A DNA stretch of 64,000 nt, taken from assembly GCF_000632845.1 (NCBI RefSeq), contig NZ_CP007474.1, positions 186,001-250,000 on the forward strand, given 5' to 3'. The notes below the pieces were generated by a model. That model was not told where the DNA came from, did not search any database, and was given only the letters and a program-made list of their open reading frames with translations. The translations under genes and the position numbers were made by a program. The DNA comes from Ehrlichia japonica. GTDB taxonomy: Bacteria > Pseudomonadota > Alphaproteobacteria > Rickettsiales > Anaplasmataceae. Shown piece by piece: positions 41,180 to 51,651 of the stretch. Position 1 is the stretch's first letter; the number at the start of each line of letters is the position of its first letter.

Positions 41180-42095
41180 TTCTTATCTGATAGTTGTGTT
41201 GCTATCTATTTTTAAAATGATGGCATTTTTTACTTGCTCAACTTCACAAATACCAATACTTGCACACAGTTGCTTTATATATAGCGTTAATAAATTTTCT
41301 ACTTCGCTTGGCAGTTTACCAAGCTTGTTAGTTAACTCTATATAGTAGTTATCTATATCTTCTTTTGTTTTTAGATTGCCAATTTTTTATATATCCGCAT
41401 TCTTAACTCTATGTCTTTAATGTAATGCTTAGGGATCCTTATATTAATATTTATATGGTCAAGATCTTTAGGACTTTCGGTATGAATATTAAGTTCTTCT
41501 TCTAACATTTGTTGGAATAGTTCAATGCCTATATCTTTGATATTACCTGATTGTTCTTTTCCGACTAAATTGCCAAACCCTCTGATATCCATATCATATA
41601 GGGATAGAGTAAACCTGAATTTATAGAATCTATTGATTGTATTATTTCTAATTCTGTAGCAGATGTATTGGTTGCTTTTTCTGATAATATAAAATATGCA
41701 AAACCTTTTATGCTGCTACGTCCTACTCTTCCTTTTAGTTGATAGAGTTGTGCTAATCCAAATATGTCAGCATTGTGTATTATAATTGTATTGGCAAAAG
41801 AAATATCTAACTCGCATTCTATGATTGATGCAGTAAGTAATATTGTAAATTTACCATCAAAGAAATCATTCATTATTGTATCTAGTTGACTAGAAGGTGG
41901 TTGCCCATGGGCAGTATTAGTTTTAATTTCTAGCACTAATTTCTTTAGGTTATCATTAATGCTTTTTATAGTACTAATTTGTGGGCAAACATAAAATACT
42001 CTGCCTCCTCTATTATGTTTTCGTATTAAGCCTTTTATTATAGTTTCATTGTAGTATGTTGTGCCAGTTGTTACTGGCACTCTGTTGTAGTGGTG
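41180..42095 (-). pseudogene. mfd: Broken remnant of mfd (3' third)
   Basis: The minus strand encodes the C-terminal part of the transcription-repair coupling factor in at least three pieces. About 42095-41565 carries PVTTGTTYYNETIIKGLIRK, GGRVFYVCPQIS, AHGQ and FGLAQLYQLKGRVGRS (helicase motifs V-VI). About 41592-41371 carries DIRGFGNLVGKEQSGNIKDIGIELFQQML. About 41385-41180 carries LTNKLGKLPSEVENLL and KQLCASIGI. The pieces are in different frames, and the N-terminal two thirds are missing. A true mfd is about 1,100 residues, so this cannot be functional. An intact copy, if any, is outside the window. Confidence 0.92.
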
Positions 42096-42427
42096 ATGTT
42101 TATATAATTGTTCATTTTGTGTACCTTGAGACTTATGTATAAAACTTAACCTTATGTTTAATCTGTAGTTATACGAATTAACGAGTTAAATTCAACATAT
42201 AAGTGTAAAATATTTAATTATACTACATAGATGATAGTTTTTATTAAATCTTCTACAGGTCATCTATCTTACTTTGTAAGCACAATTCTGGAAAAAGTTA
42301 CAAGTAAGTATGTGCACCCGACATCACCATAGCATACGATTAGAGACATTAATTTTTGTGTTTCTTAATTTAATATTTCTCTTAAGATTTGATATACGGT
42401 ATTAAATATGTAATCACCGTATTATGC
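42096..42427. other. Non-coding gap
   Basis: No gene or repeat is recognised. It begins where similarity to Mfd ends abruptly, near 42095. Confidence 0.3.
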
Positions 42428-42823
42428 TTACCTGGATGTATAAGGATGTATAATAGGTTCTTGAATCATTTCATTACTTTCTTCTATAACACGTGGAATA
42501 CGACCTGCTCTAATGTCTCTATATTGCTCACATCGTATAGATACTGGTATTCTGCTTTCAGCATCAAGGTAAAAGAATTCTTGTTCCAGATCAGGGTAGC
42601 GTGTCCTCTGGTCTTTCTTACATTTTTTATTATGTACTGCACAGCATGTTTTATTATGTACTGCACAGCATAGTATTACTAGTATTAATATTATTGCTAT
42701 AGTGAATAGAAATAACATTCCCTCTATAGGTAGAACCTGATTTTGTGTAGGTATTAGTGTATTAGTGGAGTTAGTAATATTGGGTAATGTTGGCATTTTC
42801 TTACTATATAAATTTAAAGACAT
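42428..42823 (-). CDS. Small single-pass membrane protein with 8-residue repeat
   Basis: About 131 residues from the ATG at 42823; an ATG at 42796 gives 122. The N terminus is polar and rich in Asn, Thr and Pro. One membrane segment (GMLFLFTIAIILILVILCCAV) is followed directly by a duplicated 8-residue unit, CCAVHNKT-CCAVHNKK, and a basic KCKKDQRTR stretch. The polar tail ends IIHPYTSR. Unrecognised family. Architecture as in the genes at 38907 and 40567. The start is uncertain. Confidence 0.7.
   Translation of the reverse strand: MSLNLYSKKMPTLPNITNSTNTLIPTQNQVLPIEGMLFLFTIAIILILVILCCAVHNKTCCAVHNKKCKKDQRTRYPDLEQEFFYLDAESRIPVSIRCEQYRDIRAGRIPRVIEESNEMIQEPIIHPYTSR
42620..42670. repeat. 24-bp tandem duplication inside a gene
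   Basis: TTTTATTATGTACTGCACAGCAT occurs twice in direct succession (copies near 42625-42670) with one difference at the junction. It is in frame with the minus-strand gene and encodes the CCAVHNK repeat just after the membrane segment. Confidence 0.9.
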
Positions 42824-42841
42824 TATAGCTAATATACGCAC

Positions 42842-43509
42842 TATAAACCAGATAATTTTATATACTTAATACTTTATAATACCATATACCAAGTAGTGGA
42901 GGCTTACTGTGTATGTATAGAAGGTAGCACTTGTTGTAATACACATATTAACCTTATTCTTAGCAAGGCAAATGAAACATAACAAATGCTACTCAACATT
43001 ATTGCTATTTGTAATAAGTATACTTACTTAGATTAATTTTACATCTTCTATTAATTAGAAATGAGTATTTTTTCACAGTAAAACTTTTTTTGTTTTTGTA
43101 TAAATTGATTTACTGCTTGGTATTGCTTGCTTTTTATAAAATGTCATTGTTGGTAGTATATTATTATTCATTTATGAAGACTAGACTAATTTTAGCAATG
43201 AACTTTATGTTCATGACTTTATAAATTACTATGGATATAAATTATATTATAGCTCACTGATGAAGTATGTCTTATTTATTGCTAGCTGTTGTTTCTATTG
43301 TAGCTAGAACACAAGATTCTTACGTAGGATTTAGGATTATTGATTCTCTATTTATTTGTGGATATGCTATTTTGTAATAGTATTTATAGACTAATAATGT
43401 TATTAATATCAATAATTTAGTACTAAGGTATATATTTTCCTGTTGTCCTATTTCAATCATTGAAGTACTTGTTGTAGTATTAAGCATACTTAAGTTGGTT
43501 TGTATGTAT
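42842..43509. other. Non-coding gap
   Basis: About 670 AT-rich bases; no gene, RNA or repeat recognised. Confidence 0.35.
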
Positions 43510-43794
43510 TTAGCATGTCATATAATAGAGGATCTTGTGGTGCTCGAGTGTATTAATTGTGTTTTTTGCAACATTAAATAAATAATATGAGTTTTCAACA
43601 TGTTTTGATACTCTAACATAGAGTTGGTATGTTGTTGAGCATAGGTTTTTAATATTATTTATTGTAGCCCTTTGAGTATTGGCTTGAATCATTGCATATC
43701 TATGATGCAGCTTATAATCAAGCCGAAGTTGTTGATATTCTATATAGATGAGGAGATAAATCAATGTTATTAATATTATGAAACTGAGATACAT
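43510..43794 (-). CDS. Small membrane-anchored protein, unknown
   Basis: A 94-residue protein with an N-terminal membrane anchor (about 3-18, LSFIILITLIYLLIYI). A soluble, helical-looking part (YQQLRLDYKLHHRYAMIQANTQRATINN and onward) contains two further cysteines. Not recognised. The ATG at 43794 and the first 31 codons are duplicated 187 bases upstream, promoter region included. The intact frame suggests a real gene, but evidence is limited. Confidence 0.6.
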   Translation of the reverse strand: MYLSFIILITLIYLLIYIEYQQLRLDYKLHHRYAMIQANTQRATINNIKNLCSTTYQLYVRVSKHVENSYYLFNVAKNTINTLEHHKILYYMTC

Positions 43795-44077
43795 AAATAT
43801 GGTTATTGATAAGTAAATACTAGGGTTTATCTCAATTTATTGTGCATTGGTAATGTTTAGCCTGTCTGTAATTTGATTATAAATATACATGATGCAGCTT
43901 ATAATCAAGCTGAAGTTGTTGATACTCTATATAGATGAGGAGATAAATTAATGTTATTGATATTATGAAACTGAGATACATAAATATGGTTATTGATAAG
44001 TAAATACTAGGGTTTATCTCAATTTATTGTGCATTGGTAATGTTTAGTCTGTCTGTAATTTGATTATAAATATACAT
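43704..44077. repeat. 187-bp tandem duplication of a gene's 5' end and promoter region
   Basis: GATGCAGCTTATAATCAAG starts at 43704 and again at 43891 (offset 187), and the two units differ at only a handful of bases. The gene-proximal unit holds codons 1-31 of the 43794 gene plus about 95 bases upstream. The distal unit repeats both. Confidence 0.96.
43877..43981 (-). pseudogene. Truncated duplicate of the 43794 gene (34 codons)
   Basis: The distal unit of the 187-bp duplication carries the same start, membrane anchor and 31 codons. It then leaves homology and stops after H-V-Y-L. If transcribed it would give a 34-residue membrane peptide. It is most likely a by-product of duplication. Confidence 0.6.
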
Positions 44078-44557
44078 CTATTGCTGGGTTTTAATGGTTT
44101 TATGGTGTAAAAAATATTTCTTTGAAAAAGGCTTAACTTACATTTATCAGATCAGTGAGATGTTTTATATTGGTTGTGATAAGTGTTGTAATTATCATGT
44201 CATATATTGGAAGATAAATCATTTATTATATCAAGTCATAGAACGTAAATTTTTTATTGTTTATAATGGAATTTAATGTTTCTGCGTATAAAAAGCAGGA
44301 CTGAATATCATGCTCATCTGTAATTGTAAGTATTAGTAGTCTGACATATTTTGATTGAGTACATAAAATAGTTATATTGTTAAAATATTTTTTATGTAAT
44401 TTAAAGAATGGTTAAGTCAGGTGTGCTGATGGTACCTAATTAAAATAAATTTACTGATAAAGTTTTTGAAAGGAGAGAGCATGGTTTTTTGATTATACTT
44501 GCTTTCGGTGTTGATGTAGTGAATATTAGGTGCTATTCTTGATTGAGTTTTTTGTAT
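44078..44557. other. Non-coding gap before rnhA
   Basis: Contains a short open frame at 44094-44276 with cysteine- and tyrosine-rich content, no ribosome binding site and no similarity that I recognise; probably chance. Confidence 0.3.
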
Positions 44558-45004
44558 ATGTTACAGGGAAGTGAATTGAATAAAGTTGTCATTTATACTG
44601 ATGGGGCATGTTCTGGTAACCCTGGTCCTGGAGGATGGGCAGCAGTTTTATTGTTTGGTAAAAATGAAAAAATAATCTGTGGAAATAATTCTAATACTAC
44701 CAATAATAGGATGGAGCTTACGGCAGTTATTGAAGCTTTAAAATTGTTAAGAGTAGTATATGATGTTGATTTATATACTGATAGTGTGTATGTTAAGGAT
44801 GGTATTACGTTGTGGATCAAAAAATGGAAGATTAATGGGTGGAAAACTGCTAGTAAGATGCCGGTGAAAAATTTGGAATTATGGTTGGAATTAGATAATC
44901 TTGCGAATTTTCATAAAGTTACGTGGTATTGGGTTAAAGCTCATGCAGGAAATTTGTATAATCAAAAAGCAGATATGCTTGCACGTAGTCAGATTGTTGG
45001 GTGA
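44558..45004 (+). CDS. rnhA: Ribonuclease HI
   Basis: Degrades RNA in RNA-DNA hybrids. The 148-residue protein has the full acidic site: D15 ([16 protein letters not shown]), E53 (RMELTA), D75 (YTDSVYV) and D139 (QKADMLAR). The basic-handle region [18 protein letters not shown] is present. Length is typical. The ATG at 44558 fits the family; an in-frame TTG is 5 codons upstream. No strong Shine-Dalgarno is visible. Confidence 0.97.
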   Translation: MLQGSELNKVVIYTDGACSGNPGPGGWAAVLLFGKNEKIICGNNSNTTNNRMELTAVIEALKLLRVVYDVDLYTDSVYVKDGITLWIKKWKINGWKTASKMPVKNLELWLELDNLANFHKVTWYWVKAHAGNLYNQKADMLARSQIVG

Positions 45005-45101
45005 GTTTTTATTGTGTTCTTATATTTGCAATTTAGTAGGTAAATGTATCTTGTAAATAGTATTGTAGATAATACTGCTGTATATTAATTTAGTGTTCAT
45101 T

Positions 45102-48089
45102 ATGCTAAAAAAAAAAATTATAAAATTATTCTTCACACTGATGATCTCTATAATGTGTGGTATATCTTACCTGTATATTCATGATAAAGATGTTATAGAG
45201 ATTAATGCAAAATTTTTAAATTTTTATATAAAGCATAAACTTACTACGGTTTTTCCTGATTCAGAGATAGATATAGGTAGTACTACATTAGCCTGGCAGA
45301 ATAAGAGTGAAAATTTTGTCTTGTCGTCACAGGATCTTACCATTAAAAATACCAAACTTGGGGCAACTATCACAATACCTAAATTCTTATTATATTCTAG
45401 AGTTGGGATATTGTTTTTATGGGGAAATTGTGATTTTTCTTATATTGATATTCCTAAAGTCCGTGTTGAGTTCTATGATATTCAAAAAAAATTTGAAATA
45501 AGCCCTGTAAACAATTCTGTACAGATTCTCAGGGATATGATGCTGAAAGCAATAAAGTTGGATATAGCGGTGTTTATTAGGAACGCTGTTATTGCTAAAA
45601 GTGATAAAGAAGATTTGGTGATAAAACAACTTAATGTAAAAGTGAATAAGGGATATGATAAAAATACTATTGATTTCAATGTACAGAATGATAATTCTTT
45701 TATCAGTATGAGAGTGCATGAACATTATAAAGGTATAATGTCCTTTGAGATATCATATGGTAATTTTAGTACTAAGATATTGGGATATTTAGGTAATTTA
45801 AATGCGCAACTTCCACTATATGAGAATTTGAATCTTAGTGGTGATGTTGTTCTAAGAATTAATGAAGATGGTGAGGTTACATATGGTGGTGTAAATGTTC
45901 AAAATATTAAAGGGCATATCCCTTGTGTTTCTTCTCATAAATGCTACATCCATGATTTTAGAATGAGATTGGTATATCAAAATGATGTTCTGTCGGTGAA
46001 AAATTTTTCCTTGTTGCTAGATCAAAGTAAAATAATTGCAACAGGAGTAGTTGATAATGAAAATGTAAACTTAAACTTTAACATTGATGTTGTATCACCA
46101 AAAACACTGTGTAACTACTGGTTTGTTAATTTGTATCCTGATTTAAATCATTGGTATTGTACTAATGTTACAGAAGGAAAAATGAGTGATATTAGACTTC
46201 AAATCAAAGGGAAACGTAATGAAATTTTCGTTCATGATGATCTATCAAGTTATAATGTTAGTGCAGATATAGAAAATGTTTCAATAAAATTTAATGATAA
46301 TTTTGATCCAGTACGTATAGTGCATGGTAGATTATATTTACGTGATAATCAATTTTTTATTACTTCTGATAACTCAGATTTTAAAGGCATGATTGTTCAA
46401 GGTGGGGTATTAAAAATAGAAAATTTGAAAGATGTAAATGCAGTAATGAGTATTAGTGGTAGTTCTGTGGGTAATGTAAAACAGTTATATGGAGCCGTGA
46501 ATAAGGAACAATTTATACCATTAGATGATAACAAAATTTTTGGTGATTGTCATACTAGCTTTGATTTTAAGATATTTAATTTGCTGAATGATAGTGTTGT
46601 AGATTATGAATCTTATATACATACGCAGGTTGAATCTTTTAAAGCCGATGGTATTTTAGATATTTTTGATGTTTATGATGCAAATGTTGACATTACGTTA
46701 CATGATAACGATGTGAAAATAGATACTCAGGGTTATATGAATGGTTATCCTATGTTTTTAAAAGTGGATAGAAATTTACAGGATAATTATAAGTTTCACT
46801 ATGAATTTGCAGGGTATATTTCAGCTGAAAATATGAAGGAATTAAAAGTTTTTAGATGTGAAAATTGTTCAGGGGTAATGAAATCGAATCTGCAATGGGA
46901 TATTAATGACGATAATACAATTATTGCTGGGGATATTGACATTTCTCGGTTGAAAATTCACGTTAATGGATTGCCAAGGGATAGTTTTGATGGTGTAGTG
47001 AAATTTTCTGCTTCGTTTAAGGACAAAGATGAGGTCAAGATAGATAATGCATCTATAATTGGTGAAGGTATAGACATAGAATTAAATGGTAAAGCAGGCA
47101 ATAATATAGAATTAATGTTAAATAAGATAAGGTTAAAAAATACAGATATTAAAGCTGAATTAAAACGAGATAGTGATTCTATTACAATAAAAATATTTGG
47201 TAAATCTTTGGATTTAAGCACTATTGATTTTTTTGAGATAATGAAAAGGCAATCTCAGATTAAGCAAACTAAGGTTGATGTTAATGTAGATCGCGTTATA
47301 ATGAAAAATAATGTTGTAACTAGTAATGTAGATTTTAAGTTAGATTATTATGATGATGTTTGTCCTAATGTTAAGTTAACAGGAAATTTTTTAGACAATA
47401 GTAATTTTAATGTAGAGTATGGCCCTATTGGGCTAGAGATCAGTACTAATAATGCAGGAGAGCTTCTTCGTGCAATGGATATTTTGAAAGTTATAAATAA
47501 AGGAAAATTATCTTTCTATATGTATCCAGTAAAAACTAGTGAAGTGACTTCTGGTATGTTTTCATTAACAAATTTTCATATTGTCAATGCTTCTATTTTG
47601 GCTCAAATATTAACATTGTCTTCACTAAAGGGGGTTGTTAATACGTTAAATGGTAAAGGAATATACTTTAATACATTGAATGTACCATTCATTTATCAAG
47701 ATGATTTAGTAAATATAAATGAGTCTTGGGCAGAAGGTTCTGAGTTAGGTATTAGTTTAGGTGGAGAAATTGATGTCAATATGAAAATGTTTAATATAAA
47801 AGGACAGATAATTCCTGCATATGTAATTAATAAAATCATATGGCAAACTCCAATTATCGGTAAATTATTAACCGGAGGACAAAGTCGAGGTGTTATTGCT
47901 ATAGATTATAAAGTAAAAGGCACGGATAAAGATCATGATTTATCAGTTAATTTAATGTCTATTTTAACCCCTAATTTATTAAAAAGAGTGTTGAAAGTAT
48001 TTGATAGTAAGTTAATAAAGAAAGAGCATGTGAAGAAAAAATCTAATAAAGTAGAAGTAGATGAAAATCAAGTAAGTATGGTATCATGA
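45102..48089 (+). CDS. Large AsmA/YhdP-like (DUF3971) envelope protein
   Basis: A 995-residue protein with one N-terminal membrane anchor (about 8-27, FFTLMISIMCGISYLYI), then a very long beta-strand-rich body. The AsmA-type C-terminal region has MDILKVINKGKLSFYM, ILAQILTLSSLKGVVNTLNGKG, IPAYVINKIIWQTPIIGKLLTGG and VNLMSILTPNLLKRVL. That end is characteristic of the DUF3971/YhdP group. YhdP and relatives form long hydrophobic grooves for phospholipid transport between the two membranes (established for E. coli). Ehrlichia lacks lipopolysaccharide, so a phospholipid role fits. The ATG at 45102 is preferred over a GTG at 45093. An 11-A run begins at codon 3. Confidence 0.82.
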   Translation: MLKKKIIKLFFTLMISIMCGISYLYIHDKDVIEINAKFLNFYIKHKLTTVFPDSEIDIGSTTLAWQNKSENFVLSSQDLTIKNTKLGATITIPKFLLYSRVGILFLWGNCDFSYIDIPKVRVEFYDIQKKFEISPVNNSVQILRDMMLKAIKLDIAVFIRNAVIAKSDKEDLVIKQLNVKVNKGYDKNTIDFNVQNDNSFISMRVHEHYKGIMSFEISYGNFSTKILGYLGNLNAQLPLYENLNLSGDVVLRINEDGEVTYGGVNVQNIKGHIPCVSSHKCYIHDFRMRLVYQNDVLSVKNFSLLLDQSKIIATGVVDNENVNLNFNIDVVSPKTLCNYWFVNLYPDLNHWYCTNVTEGKMSDIRLQIKGKRNEIFVHDDLSSYNVSADIENVSIKFNDNFDPVRIVHGRLYLRDNQFFITSDNSDFKGMIVQGGVLKIENLKDVNAVMSISGSSVGNVKQLYGAVNKEQFIPLDDNKIFGDCHTSFDFKIFNLLNDSVVDYESYIHTQVESFKADGILDIFDVYDANVDITLHDNDVKIDTQGYMNGYPMFLKVDRNLQDNYKFHYEFAGYISAENMKELKVFRCENCSGVMKSNLQWDINDDNTIIAGDIDISRLKIHVNGLPRDSFDGVVKFSASFKDKDEVKIDNASIIGEGIDIELNGKAGNNIELMLNKIRLKNTDIKAELKRDSDSITIKIFGKSLDLSTIDFFEIMKRQSQIKQTKVDVNVDRVIMKNNVVTSNVDFKLDYYDDVCPNVKLTGNFLDNSNFNVEYGPIGLEISTNNAGELLRAMDILKVINKGKLSFYMYPVKTSEVTSGMFSLTNFHIVNASILAQILTLSSLKGVVNTLNGKGIYFNTLNVPFIYQDDLVNINESWAEGSELGISLGGEIDVNMKMFNIKGQIIPAYVINKIIWQTPIIGKLLTGGQSRGVIAIDYKVKGTDKDHDLSVNLMSILTPNLLKRVLKVFDSKLIKKEHVKKKSNKVEVDENQVSMVS

Positions 48090-48723
48090 AGAGTTATATT
48101 TGTTAAAATCCATACAAGGTTGATAGTAGATTTTGTTTGGGGTGAAAAAATGTTAATTTAGTGGTCCCTGTAAATAGGTTAGAGACTCCTGAATGCAATT
48201 TCATTTGTTCTAATTGGTAGTCAACAACAGGTAACGTATTATACAATAAAGCCAGATCCAGATTAGAGTCGATCTTAAAATGTTATCTATCTTGATTCAG
48301 CTTATAATCACTGTTAATCTTTCTATAGGTATATTTAGTTGATTATATACTAAAACTACTGTTGCAGAATTTTAATATGTTACGTAATCTTAAAAAGACA
48401 TATTGTTAGATTTTATGATAATTAAGCAATTGATGTTGTAAAAGTATTGATCATGATAATTTTATGAATGCAAGGGATTTGTAAAATTGATACATCTGTT
48501 TTTATATATAATTAAGTATAATTTTTAGGATATTTGGTAATAGATTTATAAAAATAAATTAAATATAAGTGAAAAATAAGATTGACTATTGTATGACTAC
48601 TATTGATCGTATTTAATTTATGATATTAGGAATTTGTATATTGCATCTTTTTGTGCCTAATATATAATTTATTATGCCTGTGGTTACTGTATTTTAGTTA
48701 CTAGCTAATAAAAAGGAAATTTA
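48090..48723. other. Non-coding gap before pyrH
   Basis: About 630 bases with no recognised gene, RNA or repeat. The pyrH promoter must lie near the right end. AAAGGAAAT precedes the pyrH ATG. Confidence 0.35.
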
Positions 48724-49458
48724 ATGAGTGAGGGCTCTGCTGCTAAAGTTAAGTATTCTAGAGTTTTACTAAAAGTATCTGGTGAAGCGTTAATGGGAGA
48801 AAAAGGCTTTGGGTGTGATATGGAAGTTCTGGATAAGTTGTCTCATGATCTCAGAGAAGTGCATAGCTTTGGAGTGCAGCTATGTCTGGTTGTAGGTGGT
48901 GGTAATATATTCCGTGGTGCATCAGCTTCAGCATCTTTTGGATTTGAAAGAGCTAGTAATGACTATATAGGGATGTTAGCTACTATGATGAATGCTTTAT
49001 CTTTACAAAATGCTTTAGAGAAAGTAAATGTTCAGTCTAGGGTTTTATCGGCAATCCCTATTACTGCTGTATGTGAAACATATATTAGAAGGCGTGCTAT
49101 ACGTCATTTAGAGAAAGGAAGAGTAGTTATATGTGCTGCTGGAGTGGGTAGCCCATTCTTTACTACAGATACTGCAGCTGCATTACGTGGTATAGAAATG
49201 GGTTGTGATGCTATATTTAAAGGTACACAGGTTGATGGAGTGTATTCAGATGATCCTAAAAAAATTACTGATGCAGTAAGGTATGACAAAATTTCTTATC
49301 GTGATTTATTATCGTTGGACCTGAAAATTATGGATGTTGCTGCTGTGTCTTTGGCTCGAGAACATTCAATACCTATCATTGTGTTTAATCTAGGTAAGCA
49401 TGGTAGTTTTGCGGATATAATTTGTGGAAACGGTTTGTATACAACAATATGTAATTGA
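48724..49458 (+). CDS. pyrH: Uridylate kinase
   Basis: Phosphorylates UMP to UDP. The 244-residue amino-acid-kinase fold protein has [44 protein letters not shown] and [14 protein letters not shown]. Length and motifs are typical of bacterial UMP kinase. The ATG at 48724 follows AAAGGAAAT. frr starts 22 bases later, the classical pyrH-frr pair. Confidence 0.97.
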   Translation: MSEGSAAKVKYSRVLLKVSGEALMGEKGFGCDMEVLDKLSHDLREVHSFGVQLCLVVGGGNIFRGASASASFGFERASNDYIGMLATMMNALSLQNALEKVNVQSRVLSAIPITAVCETYIRRRAIRHLEKGRVVICAAGVGSPFFTTDTAAALRGIEMGCDAIFKGTQVDGVYSDDPKKITDAVRYDKISYRDLLSLDLKIMDVAAVSLAREHSIPIIVFNLGKHGSFADIICGNGLYTTICN

Positions 49459-49480
49459 ATAAAAATGTTGGGATGAGTAA

Positions 49481-50038
49481 ATGATAAGTGAAGTAAAGCA
49501 AGATGCTAAGAATAGGATGGAAAAGACTTTATCTGTATATTTAAGTGATATTGATGGTATTAGAACGGGGAGAGCAAGAACTTCGGTTTTGGATGGAATT
49601 GTTGTTGAAACTTATGGAGGGCGTGTAAAGTTAAATACCATATCAAGTATATCTGTATCTGATAATAAAACATTGATGGTTAAGGTATGGGATTCTAATA
49701 ATATAGGGGCTATAAAAACTGCAATTGTGAATTCAAATCTTGGATTTGGTTTTTCTTGTGAAGCAACAACAATTCGTTTAACTGTTCCAGATATGACACA
49801 AGATATGAGAAAAAACTTAGTTAAGTTATTAGGTAAGATTTCTGAAGACTGTAGAGTTTCTATTCGGAATATACGTAGAGATATTATGGATAAGTTAAAG
49901 GTAATGCAGGATAATAAAGAGATTTCTGAAGATAATTTACGTGTAGCTGGAGTGGAAATACAAAAGATTACAGATGATGCTATGAAAAAAATAAATGATG
50001 CTTTTACCTCAAAAGAGAAAGAATTATTACATGTTTAA
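49481..50038 (+). CDS. frr: Ribosome recycling factor
   Basis: Splits post-termination ribosomes together with EF-G. The 185-residue protein is full length. It has [20 protein letters not shown], then [35 protein letters not shown] and the C-terminal helix. A GGGA site lies about 8 bases before the ATG. It is co-transcribed with pyrH. Confidence 0.97.
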   Translation: MISEVKQDAKNRMEKTLSVYLSDIDGIRTGRARTSVLDGIVVETYGGRVKLNTISSISVSDNKTLMVKVWDSNNIGAIKTAIVNSNLGFGFSCEATTIRLTVPDMTQDMRKNLVKLLGKISEDCRVSIRNIRRDIMDKLKVMQDNKEISEDNLRVAGVEIQKITDDAMKKINDAFTSKEKELLHV

Positions 50039-50665
50039 CTCTAATTGTAATCTTGAAAAGTACCTTTTATTTCTAATAATTTGTTCTATATGTAGTTCAT
50101 AATAACAGCTTCTGTTTACTGTTGAGCTCTATTCTTATTGCTTAATTTTTGCAATAATGCACCTGATACGTACGTAACTTTAGATGCAAAAATCCATGTT
50201 TTACACTTTAATAAATCCTGATGTAATTTATATATGTAGTTCTTACTATATTCAAGTTCTTTCATAACGCCTTTCTATTTGAGGAGATAGAGTATGATTT
50301 ATGTTGCTGATGAGCTCTTTATTTATAATTTATATTTAATTTTTTACATAAATTGAACTGTATAATGTTGTAGGTTTATTAGTATAACTTTGTTTATATA
50401 GTGAGTAAGGTATATGCTTTTAAAATTGATATGTTAATAATGTAGGTTTATCTAATGTTATATAAAAATGATGTATTTGATGGTTTTTGCATACAAATGC
50501 AATATCCTAATCTTTATCAAATTGATTTGCATGACAAAGGTAAATAAAATGTGTTTGGGTTTTTTATAATTTTAGTTAACATTGTACTGAGTTATATTTA
50601 TAGTATAATTAGTTACTTTATATTAAAAAGTATCTTGGTAAGTTTAACAATATTTGGTTAGAACA
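50039..50665. other. Gap between frr and cdsA
   Basis: About 630 bases. In many bacteria uppS lies here (pyrH-frr-uppS-cdsA). I see no intact or broken uppS, only AT-rich DNA. Confidence 0.4.
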
Positions 50666-51322
50666 ATGGTAAGTGATAATTTATTTGTAAGGTCATTGTC
50701 TTCTGTATTCATCTGTGCTGTTGTATCCTTATCTTTATATTTTGGAGAAATTACCTTTTATATTTTGTGTTTCTTTCTTACTGTGGTTTCTTCTGTTGAA
50801 TTGTTGAATATTATGCAGTGTAGAAGGTTATATTTATATTATGTTCCTGCGTTTTTTATTGTAATAATACCTTATGCATCTTTAGTATATATTTATAATT
50901 TATTGAATGGGGAAATAATCCTGATATGGTTAATTGCTGTTGTTTGGGGAACAGATATAGCTGCATACTTTGTTGGTAAGAATATTGGTGAGAAAAAAAT
51001 AATCCCGATGATTAGCCCTAATAAAACATGGGCAGGATTGTTTGGAGGTGTAGTTGCTGGGGCATTTATTAGTGTTATTGTATCAATAATTTTTGGGATA
51101 TTTTTTGTGTTTCATGCATTTATTGCAGGTATTCTTGTAGCGGTTATTGCTCAAGTTGGTGATATTACAGAATCTTGTATAAAACGCTTATGTAAAGTGA
51201 AGGATAGTGGAGCTCTCATTCCTGGACATGGGGGGGTTCTTGATCGCATGGATAGTTTTATTTTCACTGCACCATTAGTTGCTTATTATGTTCAAAAGTT
51301 CTCTAAATTTTTTCTGACATAA
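50666..51322 (+). CDS. cdsA: Phosphatidate cytidylyltransferase
   Basis: Makes CDP-diacylglycerol from phosphatidate and CTP, the branch point of phospholipid synthesis, in the inner membrane. The 218-residue protein has about six membrane segments. The family signature KRLCKVKDSGALIPGHGGVLDRMDS is intact near the C terminus. Upstream are WGTDIAAYFVGKNIG and SPNKTWAG. It is shorter than E. coli CdsA (285), as is usual in Rickettsiales. The ATG at 50666 is preferred over a TTG 4 codons upstream. Confidence 0.95.
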   Translation: MVSDNLFVRSLSSVFICAVVSLSLYFGEITFYILCFFLTVVSSVELLNIMQCRRLYLYYVPAFFIVIIPYASLVYIYNLLNGEIILIWLIAVVWGTDIAAYFVGKNIGEKKIIPMISPNKTWAGLFGGVVAGAFISVIVSIIFGIFFVFHAFIAGILVAVIAQVGDITESCIKRLCKVKDSGALIPGHGGVLDRMDSFIFTAPLVAYYVQKFSKFFLT

Positions 51323-51651
51323 CAGATAGTAGAAAGTTGTTTTAATCTATTTATTTTAGATTTTTAAGCATAATTTTTCTAATCAAAATGGTTAATATTA
51401 CGTCTGATATATCAAAATGTAGTAACTTATTATCTGTTTTTCCTGTGCACTGTTAATATTGCAGTGTTTTACATAACAAGTTTAATTTCATTTAATTAGT
51501 AATCGTCGAAAATATAAGAAGAATTCTATAAATTTTTCTTATATGTAGTTAATTTCTTAAATAGATTTCTAGTATTTATCATTAATATGTGTTATTTAAT
51601 TAATAATAATTATTTAATTTTTAATAATATAAATTTATTTAGGAGGTTCTA
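51323..51651. other. Non-coding gap
   Basis: AT-rich, with no gene. It ends with a strong Shine-Dalgarno AGGAGGT (51641-51647) before the next ATG. Confidence 0.4.

Noticed and set aside
42094..42337. GGTGATGT / ACATCACC inverted pair flanking a gap, possible mobile element ends
   Set aside because: Only 8 bases, no transposase, no target duplication seen.
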